From: Sabellastarte sp. h YS-2021
Lineage: Eukaryota; Annelida; Polychaeta; Sabellida; Sabellidae
Length of the DNA stretch: 64,000 nucleotides
Reading direction: 5' to 3'
Assembly: GCA_964017235.1 (NCBI GenBank)
Contig: OZ024928.1
Coordinates: 88,283,566-88,347,565 of the forward strand
Both the position numbers and the translations under genes were made by a program. A model generated the notes under the pieces. It worked only from the letters and a program-made list of their open reading frames with translations, made no database searches and was not told the DNA's origin. Of the stretch, positions 1 through 10,400 are shown one piece after another (positions within the stretch are counted from its first letter, which is position 1; each line of letters opens with the position of its first letter).

Positions 1-70
1 TAATATCAATTTCTCGAGCACAACTTTAACTTAAAATACCAGTTACAGATAAAGGTAAAAGTGACCCCTA
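1..70. other. Left flank, nothing recognised
   Basis: This is AT-rich sequence before the first terminal inverted repeat. I see no exon or repeat in it. By the gene model it should lie in an intron of NOL6 or upstream of the gene. The TA at 69-70 looks like the left target duplication of the next element. Confidence 0.5.
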
Positions 71-771
71 AAGGGTGTTGCACACAGGAAACGACCCGAC
101 ACGATCCGACATATTAATGACAGTTTGCCTACATGTTGACAGGCATGGTAAAACACACTGGATCCGATGCGATCCGATCTGTATGTTTTGATATTTTACA
201 ACAGTTTTTTTTTACTTTGCTTGTACAGTCATACATACAAGTTCTCAGATCTCTGTATCTGATCCCAGAGTAATAAAACTGGTACTTGTATCTAGGAGTG
301 TGTAACAGTTGAAAGAGGAAGTTGGATTTATATAAAATACAGGATAGCCTTTACCTGAGCTTAAAGTGTACAATATGTTTTTGAAATATAAATAACTGGT
401 GTAATAATGAAGTATTACATGTTTTAGGAGAGGCAGAATAATCAGTAAATTACTTTAAAAGCTAAAATATGTAAGAGTATAATTTAGATTGTGCTCTGTC
501 TAACAATATTTTTACCTCAATATAAAAAAAAATTGAGCTTTGGGCAATACTATGCCTTTTATTGATGCAACCAATAGAGAACCCCCTTTCCCCCTCCCTA
601 CGACCACATAAAAATTGGAAACTTTTCTAATTTAGAAATGTCGGGTCGTGTCTTGCAGTGTCTTATCTGATAGGATCGGAGTATGTGTGCATACATTACA
701 AAGAAACACCATGGTCTATATATTTTGTCTGATTGGATCGTGTAGGATCGTTTCCTGTGTGCAACACCCTT
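71..771. mobile_element. Non-autonomous TIR DNA transposon (MITE-like)
   Basis: The left end reads AAGGGTGTTGCACACAGGAA and the right end (to 771) is its reverse complement. The match continues with a few mismatches through the following ACACGATCC, giving roughly 40 bp of inverted terminus. TA dinucleotides flank both ends (69-70 and 772-773), consistent with a TA target duplication. The 701-bp interior is AT-rich with several GATCCGAT-like words and has no open frame of note. No transposase is present, so it would need one in trans. The superfamily is not settled: TA duplication points to Tc1/mariner-like or similar, but the terminal sequence alone does not prove that. Confidence 0.75.
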
Positions 772-879
772 TAGTCATGTAGATAGGAAAATGTGCACTT
801 TTTTATATTTCATCGTGAATTGTACAATTTCATGAGTTAAAAATTCATATGTTAGAAACAAGATTTATCCAAGATATAT
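772..879. other. Spacer between two mobile elements
   Basis: A short AT-rich stretch between the TIR element and the DIRS left end. No feature recognised. Confidence 0.5.
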
Positions 880-1073
880 TTTTATTGCGTTAATACATCC
901 TATCCAATGGACAATATGCTAAACCGGTCGGCGCAGACCGGCCCGCCAAACGTCAGAAAAAGACGTCCTGTGTTGCCACCGGCTGGCCGGTCCGTAGTAC
1001 TGTGCACTCCCCAGATGGCGCCTCATACTTCCTTCCTGTCTAGACAACCTGACGTCATAGCATCTTTTTCGTT
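880..1073 (+). repeat. DIRS-1 left inverted terminal repeat
   Basis: From about 890 to 1073 this is the reverse complement of 6779-6958, nearly identical over about 170 bp. The translated 61-residue open frame at 907 and its mirror at 6945 on the minus strand are a by-product of this inversion. It contains a TGACGTCA (CRE-like) word near 1050. The terminal ten bases TTTTATTGCG are repeated at the left end of the second DIRS element (23462). Confidence 0.9.
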
Positions 1074-1539
1074 TGGCGCGTGTACTGTGCAGACGTAGTT
1101 TCTACAATCTCCAGATTTTTTAAAGAAAAGTGTGCATTATGGCGGTTTTTCAACCTCATATGTGGATATTTTCAGTGTAGGAGTGTTATCTACTGATCAA
1201 GCACGGATATACCTTTAGAAATCTGCTGGAAACGTTCCCTAGTTATCTCAATTTAATGATAGGGCAGTAATCGACAAGAAATATGAAGGTAGCCATTTTG
1301 CTAGTTTCCTCCCATTCAACCATTGGGTTGTTTAGGGGCAGATCGACTATATGGAGGAATTATGGATATACTTCTTACAGGTATTTTTATCCGTGTCTTT
1401 TGTTTCAATGAACCTTCTGTAACCTTCCAGCTACAGTTACCATAGAAACGTCTTCTAGTACTACAAATAGAAATCACGGGAAACTTCAATCTACGTAGTT
1501 TTGAGCATTGTATATAGAGGGAATTCCCCTATGGAAGGT

Positions 1540-2520
1540 GCATTCTTCATCAGAGCAGAAGTCTTCAGATTTCTTCAGAGCGCACTGGTCCAGACATCTT
1601 TGCTTTTAAAGCATTAGTCGACCGGTAAGCTTATATATATATATATATATATATATGTACATCAGCAGCAAGAGATGAATTCTTCAGATTTCTTCAGAGC
1701 GCACTGGTCCAGACATCTTTGCTGTAAAGCAATAGTCGACCGGCAAGCTCATGTTCAGCCGACCTCGCCAAGTATTTTCATAGAAGGAACTTCATCTTTA
1801 ATCACTCTCAGTCCCCCCCTTGTGGACCCGGCACTGGTGTCGGTAGTAAGGGAGGTGGATGGCCAGGAAACTGGTTTGAGTGTACAGCCGGCTGAGAAGA
1901 AGAATCGACTTCAGACCGGCCAGGACTTCATCTACAGAGCGCACTGGCCCAGGCTTCTCTGCTTTTAAAGCATCAGCCGACCGGCCAGCACAAAGAACGC
2001 GACCTCTGACGTCATATCCAGTCAGCCAATCGCGTGTCCTTCCGACCATCACGAAGCAGGTCACGTGTTTTCACCGACCAGGAAGGTCGGAAGTGCGTTC
2101 TTCAGAACTCACATCTACTGTGACTACAGTCCCTGCTTTGCAGACCCGGCCTGGTTGTCGGTAGTGGGGTTTTGTGGACTGTAAAGTTGCCGGTAAAGCA
2201 TCACACAAAGAACGCGACTACTGACGTCATCCCCAGTCAGCCAATCGCGTGTCCTTCCGAACAATCACGAAGCAGGTCACGTGTTTTCACCGACCAGGAA
2301 GGTCGGAAGTGCGTTCTTCAGAACTCACGTCTACTGTGATTCCAGTCCCTGCCTTGCAGGCCCTGCTTCGTTGTCGGTAGTGGGGTTTGTGGATTAGCAG
2401 AATACTGCGCATTTGCATGTGTAAATATCACAAAAGAACGCCACAACTGACGAGCTCCAATCAGCCAATCGCGTGTCTTTCCGACCAGCAAGCTGGTCAC
2501 GTGACACAACGAACACCAAG
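1540..2520 (+). promoter_or_regulatory. DIRS-1 internal tandem repeats with CRE, CCAAT and E-box words
   Basis: Two repeat sets lie here. A unit containing GCGCACTGGTCCAGACATCT recurs near 1578, 1698 and (diverged) 1937. A second unit of about 210 bp recurs near 1993, 2207 and, partly, 2433. It carries GACGTCAT (TGACGTCA), AGCCAATCGCG and GTCACGTG in the same order, followed by a stretch ending in GTCGGTAGTGGGGTTT. Spaced CRE, CCAAT and CACGTG motifs repeated in register resemble a multimerised promoter or enhancer of the retroelement. Function is inferred from motif order only. Confidence 0.55.
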
Positions 2521-2675
2521 TGTTTCTAAAAATAGATCACAGGGGCTTTCCCAGCAACTGTCAAATCTACAAATTAGACGTGCGATTCAAGGGATACCTT
2601 AATTAATGGAGGAAACCTACAGCAAGCTGAATTCAACACATAAGATAGTTGTAACATTGCTTTAGCAAATGTTTT

Positions 2676-2890
2676 GTACTGGCTACACAGCCTTGTACAC
2701 TTGCTTCAACAACTGGTTACAGAGTGTACCGGCTGGTACTTGCTACACAGCCTTTTACACTTGCTTCAACAACTGGTTAGAGTGTACCGGCTGGTACTGG
2801 CTACACAGCCTTGTACACTTGCTTCAACCTACCAGTTACAAGTCTACAAACAGGGTGCTGGCTACACAGTCCTTACTGTACAGGAGTTCA
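2676..2890 (+). repeat. ~60-bp tandem repeat inside DIRS-1
   Basis: Three to four copies of a unit starting GGCTACACAGCC lie at 2681, 2741, 2799 and 2860 (spacing 60, 58 and 61 bp). Each carries TTGCTTCAACAACTGGTTA-like text. Two overlapping frames stay open through it but no protein family is recognisable. The block lies where a gag-like ORF might be expected, but I cannot show it is coding. It is followed by an A-tract at about 2907-2925. Confidence 0.75.
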
Positions 2891-2929
2891 CCCCAACTGG
2901 TTACATAAAAAAAAAAAAAAAAAAAGACC

Positions 2930-3500
2930 GGTAGCTGTCTAAATTCATTGGTGACCCTAACCTGCCAGTTTTTTTGTGCCAGTTACAGAGACTTAACTGT
3001 TTACAGTGAATTACCGGTTATGGAATCTTGGTACCGGACAGAATTGCCTTGGTAGATTTGGTTACAGAAAATTCTTAGACCAATCAGTGGACTTGGTGAT
3101 ATGACAGTGTCCCCAGCTACTGCCAGGCAACCTTCCCTTATCACACCTCTCAATAGCGTGTTATCGGACTTGACTGGACAGATAATAGATTTCACCTTGA
3201 CAAATAAATAGTCAGACAAGTTCTTCATCATGGGTCAGCCATCTCAATCTCTTGTAAATGCTGCACCTTGCAGGATGCTGGCCTGGGGCAAGAGTCTTTT
3301 AAATGTGAAAAGTCGTGTCAGCCCCACTGGACCGGACCACAGCAAGAACAGAGAGTCTGTTTTCTCGGATCATTGTCACCAGACCGGACCAGTATCCGGA
3401 AGCCAGAGGGATAGAAATGTTTGTCAGACTAGCAAATGTCCCGAATGTGGCACACATTTGCCTGTAGGGTCCAGACTAACCCCGTTTTGGGACTTAGGAA
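2930..3500 (+). other. DIRS-1 5' coding region, possible degraded gag-like ORF
   Basis: The region sits between the internal repeats and the reverse transcriptase. A short open frame at 3230-3523 has two CxxC-like cysteine pairs (CQTSKCPECGTH), which could be a relic of a zinc-knuckle or simply chance. No confident match to any gag was made, and stops interrupt both flanks. Confidence 0.3.
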
Positions 3501-6264
3501 GCCTTGGGGGGGCTGGACCCTAGGTAGTACAATGTTGAAGGAGGGCTGCACTCTCCCTTTCCAGTCAAGACCAAGCTTGACAAGGTCACCCAAATTATCA
3601 AATGCTACACACATCTCCACAGGAACCTATATTGGTTAGAAGCATTACATCAGCTTATGGACAAGGAATGGTGCAGTCGAGCCAGCTCAAAATCTCTGAG
3701 CTTCTTCAACCTTGCTTGGTTCCAAAACCACACAACCATTGGAGACCTATTGTAGGTCTGAGCAAACCAAACCTTTCGGAGACCATCAGGACCACCCTCC
3801 AACAATGGGAGTGTGTTACCTCAATAGATTTCAAGGACGCCTACTTCCATATACCTATACAGGAACAGTCCAGGACATATCAAATGTCATGTCCAGGGTC
3901 GGACATACCAGTTCAAAGCACTGTCTTTCGGTCTGTCCACTGCACCCATGGAGCTCACTGTAGTAGCAAAGGAGGTGAAACTGATGGCCATACACAAGGG
4001 TATGATAATCCACCAGTACTTAGACGACTGATTGGTGAAAGCCACATCCCACCGGGGTTTGCCTCCGGCATACACTAGATCTAGTGGAAATATGCCCAAG
4101 TTCAGGTTACCAGTTCGACCTCATGGTCGGTCGGGTCCGACCTATACCGGACCATTGGCAGAACCTTCAGGACAAATACTAGAAATACTGTCACTACTGG
4201 TTTGTCCGGTCCGGCAGTTCATGTCTGATAGGTTTACTAGCAGCCACAGGAAAGCAATTTCACCTGGGCCGACTTTATAGGAGACCCATACAGTGGCATC
4301 TCAAAAACAACTGGAGGGAACCAGAGTCACTAGAAAAGGTGATTCCAATACCAAGGTATTGCACCCACATTTACAAGGGTGGTTGCAAGAGGACAATGCC
4401 AACCATTACACCCAAATAAAACATGATCTGCAAATTTTACAGATTCATCAAACGCAGGGTGGGGTGCTCACTTAAACGAACACACAGCAGGTGGCACCTA
4501 GTCCCTCCGGGAAAGCAAGTTGCATATCAATTACCTAGAACTCCAGGCAGTTCCAAGACCCCTGTATGCACAAGATAGTACTTGTAGAGACAAACAACAC
4601 CACAGTGGTGTCATACATAAACAGGGAAGGAGGCATGAGGTCGGGCCCACCTTGTGCTTTACTATGGAGAATCTTGACCTGGTGCGCCAGAAATCAAGTA
4701 ACTCTAAAAGCCCGACACAGGCTGGCTGAGTGTGGTCGCAGACAAGCTATCCAGGCTAGGCCAGACCACCCGAACAGAGTGGTCTCTCCTTCAGGAGCTC
4801 TTCCAAGCCATATGCAACAGGTGGCGCCGGCCTCAACTAGATCTATTTGCCACGAGGTTCAACAACAAGTTGCCCTTGTTTGTGTCACCGGTACCGGATC
4901 CCCTGGTTACAGCAGTGAATGCGCTCAGTTTGTCATGGTAGGATCAGGAAGCATACACCTTCCCACTGTCAGTCATATTGGGCAAAGCGGTGATGTTGCA
5001 GGGCTCCCCATACAAGAGAATCATTCTGATTGCTCCGGGGTGGCCCATCATGCCTTGGTTTTGGGATCCAGTGGCCAAGTCCAGCCAAATCCCACTGAGC
5101 CTGCCCAATCTGCCCAACCTGTTGACACAACCATTCAATCAGATCCCTCACAGAAATCTGACAAATCTTAATCTCGATGCTCGGCTCCTGGAGCTTCAGC
5201 ATTTGAGGAGCAGGGCTTCGCTGAGGCGGTGGCAGCAAGAATTGAGGCTCCTAAAAAGGGATCAACCAGATCAGGCTATGAGGCAAAATGGACCATTGTT
5301 ACAAGTGGTGCGTCACCAATCAGGTGGAACTCAGGGTACCCCTATAAAGTCAGTTGCTGACTTCCTTATGTACCTTATAAGGACAGGAAGATTCAGCCCA
5401 GCACCATTGATGGTTACAGTTCAGCCATTGCTGTAAACTGAGAAATCCCCCCTTCAACATCAGCAAGGACAAAAATCTCGCTCGTCTCCTGGATAGTTTC
5501 CACAGAGACGGACCCAAAGGCAGGAGGGGCATCCCCTCCTGGAACCTCTCACTGGTTTTGCACCAACTGAATAAGGCTCCGTTTGAACCAATCAATGAGG
5601 CCTCCTTGAAGTATTTGACCTTCAAGACGGTTTTTTTCTTGGCCCTTGGGTCGGGTAAATGCAGAAGTGAGATTCATGCTTGGCAAAGCAAAAATATTAG
5701 ACACCAATCCATGAATCCAATTGGTCAACGGTGTCCCTGTATCCATTACCCAGCTTTCTATCCAAGAATCAGCTGGTCAGGAGGGTCCAGACAGTGTGCC
5801 CCCAGTGGTTACAACAACCCTGGCCCCCTTCTCTGGATAGATCCCTCTAGTCTGACTGGTCTCCTTGTTTTCCGGTTAGAGCATTGCGCTACTAATTGGA
5901 CAGGACCTCAGACCTCAAGTAGAATAAGGAGGTGGTTGTTTTGTCTCCTTTAAGAAAGGTTCGACAAGACATCTGCCTCTATCTCCTCTTAGATCAAGCA
6001 GACTGTGATCCTATGTTATGAGCTCTCTGACCAGGAGGCCCACTCTTTACATCAGGCTAAAACCCATGATGTCAGGGCCTTTGCTGCTCCTAAGGTCTTC
6101 CAGTCGGGAGTCTCATTAGATCCAATCTTGTCAGCCTGCCACTGAAGTCACATAATACCCTCACACAGTTCTATCTGAGGGGTGTGGCTTGGGCTGACTC
6201 AGAGCTTTACCAATTGGGCTCGGTAGTGGCTGCTCAGCAGATCCACAGGTGGCCCTTAGATTGA
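3500..6264 (+). pseudogene. DIRS-1 pol relic: reverse transcriptase, RNase H, tyrosine recombinase
   Basis: The reading frame shifts several times. RT signals in order are a LVPKP..WRPIVGLSK stretch (about 3715-3770), TSIDFKDAYFHIPI (about 3815-3860), LSFGLSTAPME (about 3925) and YLDD at 4017-4028. The tryptophan usually following YLDD in this family is a TGA stop here. RNase H and downstream words include VADKLSRLGQ (4735) and RRPQLDLFATRFNNKLPLF (about 4825-4880), typical of DIRS elements, then APGWPIMPWFWDPVA (about 5033-5075). The tyrosine recombinase shows LGSGKCRSEIHAW (about 5645-5685, first catalytic Arg), HDVR at 6065-6076, and HNTLTQFY with the Tyr at 6172-6174. The final frame ends near 6264. 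All catalytic landmarks are visible, but the ORF is broken. Confidence 0.9.
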
Positions 6265-6623
6265 GGAGATTTGTATATATGTACAGAGTATAAACATTTT
6301 CTAATTGTACATAGTAAAAATGTGATGTACTTCCTTTGGGAGGTTTATTGACATTCTGGGACTGAACTCATCCCTCTCTTCCCCCTACCTCAGAGCAGGT
6401 CTGTTAAAAAGGGGGGGGGGGCGACGTCGGTATAGCCCCGGGTAACCGGCTGTTGGCAACCGACCAAGGCCTTATAGGGTTTCCTGACCTTAAGGTCAAT
6501 CCAGGCCTGGGCCTATAGGTCTCCTGACAAAGTCAGCCTAGACCGTAGGTTAAAATTTATTATCATTTGTGAGTTCACATAGTTCCCTAGTAACTTACCC
6601 GCCGACCAAGCGGTAGTTATTCA
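6265..6623 (+). other. DIRS-1 3' untranslated region
   Basis: Non-coding sequence lies between the recombinase stop and the internal complementary region. It includes an 11-nt G run near 6411 and GC-rich text with repeated GACC/GGTC words. No separate feature was recognised. Confidence 0.5.
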
Positions 6624-6720
6624 GCATATTGTCCATTGGATAGGATGTATTAACGCAATAAAATTGCAAATTTAATAAGTAAATTAAATTTTTATAAGTT
6701 AATACCCTATCCAATGGACA
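6624..6720 (+). repeat. DIRS-1 internal complementary region (ICR)
   Basis: Positions 6624-6663 are the reverse complement of the element's left end (880-919). Positions 6664-6720 are the reverse complement of its right end (6939-6995). The junction reads CGCAATAAAA|TTGCAAATTT. In DIRS biology this region is thought to template circular-intermediate formation by pairing with both termini. The join therefore records the sequence of a circle junction. Confidence 0.9.
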
Positions 6721-6778
6721 CACAAGACCCTCCCACCGACCCCGCTATCAGCTTACTAGGGGTCTAAGAGGTTTAGAC

Positions 6779-6995
6779 AACGAAAAAGATGCTATGACGT
6801 CAGGTTGTCTAGACAGGAAGGAAGTATGAGGCGCCATCTGGGGAGTGCACAGTACTACGGACCGGCCAGCCGGTGGCAACACAGGACGTCTTTTTCTGAC
6901 GTTTGGCGGGCCGGTCTGCGCCGACCGGTTTAGCATATTGTCCATTGGATAGGGTATTAACTTATAAAAATTTAATTTACTTATTAAATTTGCAA
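6779..6995 (-). repeat. DIRS-1 right inverted terminal repeat
   Basis: Positions 6779-6958 mirror the left repeat. The outermost 37 nt (to 6995) differ from the left end, as in DIRS elements with unequal termini, but are mirrored in the ICR. Right flank reads ATTACCTACC. Confidence 0.9.
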
Positions 6996-7251
6996 ATTAC
7001 CTACCTTTGCAGAAAATATTTTCAGGAGATTGATGGCAAAGGACAATAATTTGTATCCACCTCTAAATATTTACTTTCTCACAATAAATGAAACACCTCA
7101 TTTAAGGTGTTACTCACTTAAGACATTGTGCCATTTTAGGCATTCTTTAAGGCATTCTTGCAACATTTCATTTCCACTGTTTCTTACTGGAACCAGAAAT
7201 TTCTTTCCTGTGGACATTACCCAATAGAATATCATGACATGTATTATTCAG
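6996..7251 (+). other. NOL6 intron sequence
   Basis: AT-rich sequence between DIRS-1 and the first visible NOL6 exon. It contains two copies of AAGGCATTC-like words. No feature recognised. Confidence 0.5.
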
Positions 7252-7422
7252 TTGTATAATGTGTACACAACAGGCTATGAAGTTCCGTAGTTTCTGGGGT
7301 GAGATGGCTGAGTTGAGGAGGTTTCAGGATGGCAGTATTTGTGAGGCGGTGGTGTGGGACTGTAAGACGGTGGCAGAGAGGAGGAGGGTAGTAGGAAAGA
7401 TTGTCAAGCTTATACTCAACAG
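7252..7422 (+). CDS. NOL6: NOL6 visible exon 1
   Basis: The exon encodes the FRSFWGEMAELRRFQDGS and EAVVWDCKTVAERR stretch, the signature of the second nucleotidyltransferase-like module of Nrap proteins. Donor AACAG|gtttgt at 7423; it ends with two bases of a split Arg codon. The acceptor is uncertain. An AG at 7250-7251 (after attattc) gives an in-frame start at 7252, and an AG at 7272-7273 gives a start at 7274 with GCT ATG AAG. The pyrimidine tract is poor for both. The previous exon is outside the window. Confidence 0.9.
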
Positions 7423-10400
7423 GTTTGTAGTACGAGTTAGGCCACTAAAACTATTACTACCCATTCTAGCTCTACTGTACAAAATTAAAACCTACCTGCT
7501 TCCCTGTCGAGAATGGTAACCGGTCCACAGACCTGTATCTTTCTAGTGTTACAAGTTCGGATATTCTGAAACTTAGAGAAGTTGTTTAGAAATTTTTCTG
7601 CTGTAATTATTTTAGGACTAGGGCCACATTCTTGCCATTTTAGAAACTAAAATTAAACCATTTATTCTTAAGCACCTGCCACTTGGTCAACTTTGAAACT
7701 AAATATTGATTCAGAATTTCAAGTGTCTACATCGTCAGTGGGTGTAATCTTTTTAAAATCCATGTTATCATCATATTTTTGAAATTGCAAGTGCCTCATG
7801 GTCATATCGAGTTTTTTTACAGGATGAAGATGTCCCTGTTCTGTTTTTCAACTAGTATCCATATAACTCTAGTTAGCTATATGGCGCAAATGTAGTTTAC
7901 TAATTTGTTAAAGTACTGATTTATTTGATGTTTAAGGTAATATGGATACCCCCCATATTTTCAAAAGGCATTAAACATATTTCATGGAAATATGTTTTTT
8001 CTGGGAATTTTTAGCTTAGAAAAATTTGAAAAGAAGAGCAGTTAAAAAGCTTGGTACCGGCAAACTGTATTGTAACCAACTATATCATGCCTTTCAGACA
8101 CTGTGACATTCCTAGAGACAGTATTACAGTCATTGGCAGTCAGTTGGATGAAGTCCTACGACTTCCAGACCCAAGAAAAAAGAAGAAGAAGAAAGACTTG
8201 GAGGAATCAAAACTACATGAGATAAAGTTTGTTGGAGAGGAGTTGGTGTACGGTACAGGAGAGGAGCAGCATACAGCAGTCATGAGAGTGTACGATGAAC
8301 TCTGTAAAGAGTTACGCTCCCTGAGAGACCTGCCACTGGGTATAAGTACAGTGCATGGAACAGCTGAGGTGTTTAGGTATAGTCAGGTGAGTACTGTATT
8401 AGATTACAGGTTACAAAAACCAGACAGGAGGGTGTATGATGAATTATTTAAAGAGAAATACTGACAGATCTGTCACTGGGTATAAGTACAGTGAATTGAA
8501 CAGCTGAGGTGCTTAGGTATACAATCAAATGAGTAATGTATTGCATTACAGATAATAGAGTGAAGAGGGGGGGGAGGAGGGTGTACTATTAATTGTATCC
8601 ACCGGAAGCATCCGGTGATACTTTGGTTTAGCGGTCGCTACGCCGCCGCCGCCGCGCGTAGAGAGATTTTCGGCGTTAACGCTCTAAGTGGAAAACAACA
8701 GCAGCTAGGTTCACCAAATTTGCAGGATATCTTCATTGGGGGGTAAGCTTCTCTGGGAAGGAAAATAGCCTCATTCTGAATAACAAGATGGCCGCCACGG
8801 GCATTTCTTTGAAAATAATCTACATTTTTCTACTGGCTGTTCCTCATAGGTAGAAGGTTGAATCTCTTCATAGGTGATATGTATGACACATATACATGTC
8901 CTCTACAACCTTGCACACATTTGACCTTGAAGCTCCTAACTCAAGGTCATCCACGGAGTGCCGAAGTAACCCACATAGAGGACTTTAAAAGTGCCCATAT
9001 CTCCCTTATTATTGGTCCTAGAGGTTTGCAATGTGAAGCCAACCTATAGGAAATCATGTGCTGCGAATCTTCTGATGTTGTCAGATTTGACCTTGGACCC
9101 CTCCTTCAAGGTCAAACGAGGATAGCCAAACTTAAAAGTGCTTATAACTCGCTTATTATCGATCCTAGAGGTTTGGGATGGTAAACCAACATATAGGAAA
9201 TCATGTGCTGCGAATCTTCTGATGTGGTCAGATTTGACCTTGGACCCCTCCTTCAAGGTCAAACGAGGATAGCCAAACTTAAAAGTGCTTATAACTCGCT
9301 TATTATCGATCCTAGAGGTTTGGGATGGTAAACCAACATATAGGAAATCATGGGTTCGGAATCTTCTGGTGTGGTCAGATTTGACCTTGGGCCCCTCCTT
9401 CAATGTCAAATGAGGACAGCCAAACTTAAAAGTGCTTATAACTTGCTTATTATTGGTCCTAGAGGTTTGGGATGGTAAACCAACATATAGGAAATCATGG
9501 GCTGGGAATCTTCTGGCGTGGTCGGATTTGACCTTGGGCCCCTCCTTCAAGGTCAAACGAGGACAGCCAAACTTAAAAGTGCTTATAACTCGCTTATTAT
9601 TGGTCCTACAGGTTTGGGATGGTAAACCAGCATATAGGAAATCATGGGCTGGGAATCTTCTGGTGTGGTCGGATTTGACCTTGGGCCCCCCCCTTCAAGG
9701 TCAAACAAGGATAGCCAAAGGTAAAAGTGCCTATAACTCACTTATTATTGGTCTTAGAGGTTTGGGATGGTAAACCAACATATAGAAAATTATGGGCTGG
9801 GAATCTTCTGGTGTGGTCGGATTTGACCTTGGGCCCCTCATTCAAGGTCAAACGAGGAGAGCCAAACTTAAAAGTGCTTATAACTCGCTTATTATTGGTC
9901 CTAGATGTTTGGGATGGTAAACCAGCATATAGAAAATCATGGGCTGGGAATCTTCTGGTGTGGTCGGATTTGACCTTGGGCCCCTCCTTGAAGGTCAAAT
10001 GAGGATAGCCAAAGGTAAAAGTGCTTATAACTCGCCTATTATTGGTCCTACAGGTTTGGGATGGTAAACCAACCTGTAGGAAATCATGGGCTGGGAATCT
10101 TCTGGTGTAGTCGGATTTAACCTTGGGCCCCTCGTTCAAGGTCAAATGAGGACAGCCAAACTTAAAAGTGCTTATAACTCGCTTATTATTGGTTCTAGAG
10201 GTTTGGGATGGTAAACCAACCTATAGGAAATCATGGGCTGGGAATCTTCTGGTGTGGTCGGATTTGACCTTGGGCCCCTCATTCAAGGTGAAACGAGGAC
10301 AGCCAAACTTAAAAGTGCTTATAACTCGCTTATTATTGGTCCTAGATGTTTGGGATGGTAAACCAGCATATAGAAAATCATGGGCTGGGAATCTTCTGGT

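Larger units (their letters stand above)
880..6995 (+). mobile_element. DIRS-type retrotransposon 1 (near full length, decayed)
   Basis: The 6116-bp element has the DIRS layout. A left terminus begins TTTTATTGCG, followed by a left inverted repeat (to about 1073), repeats that look like a promoter region, relics of reverse transcriptase, RNase H and tyrosine recombinase (3500-6264), an internal complementary region (6624-6720), and a right inverted repeat ending TTTGCAA at 6995. No target duplication is visible, as expected for elements integrated by a tyrosine recombinase. The ends were set by where the internal complementary region stops matching: 40 nt mirror the left end and 57 nt mirror the right end. 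Coding frames carry stops and frameshifts, so it is not autonomous as read. It lies in the same orientation as NOL6 and upstream of the first visible exon, so probably inside an intron. Confidence 0.9.

Noticed and set aside
907-1098. Small protein at the DIRS-1 left end
   Set aside because: It lies inside the inverted terminal repeat and is mirrored at 6748-6945. No coding support.
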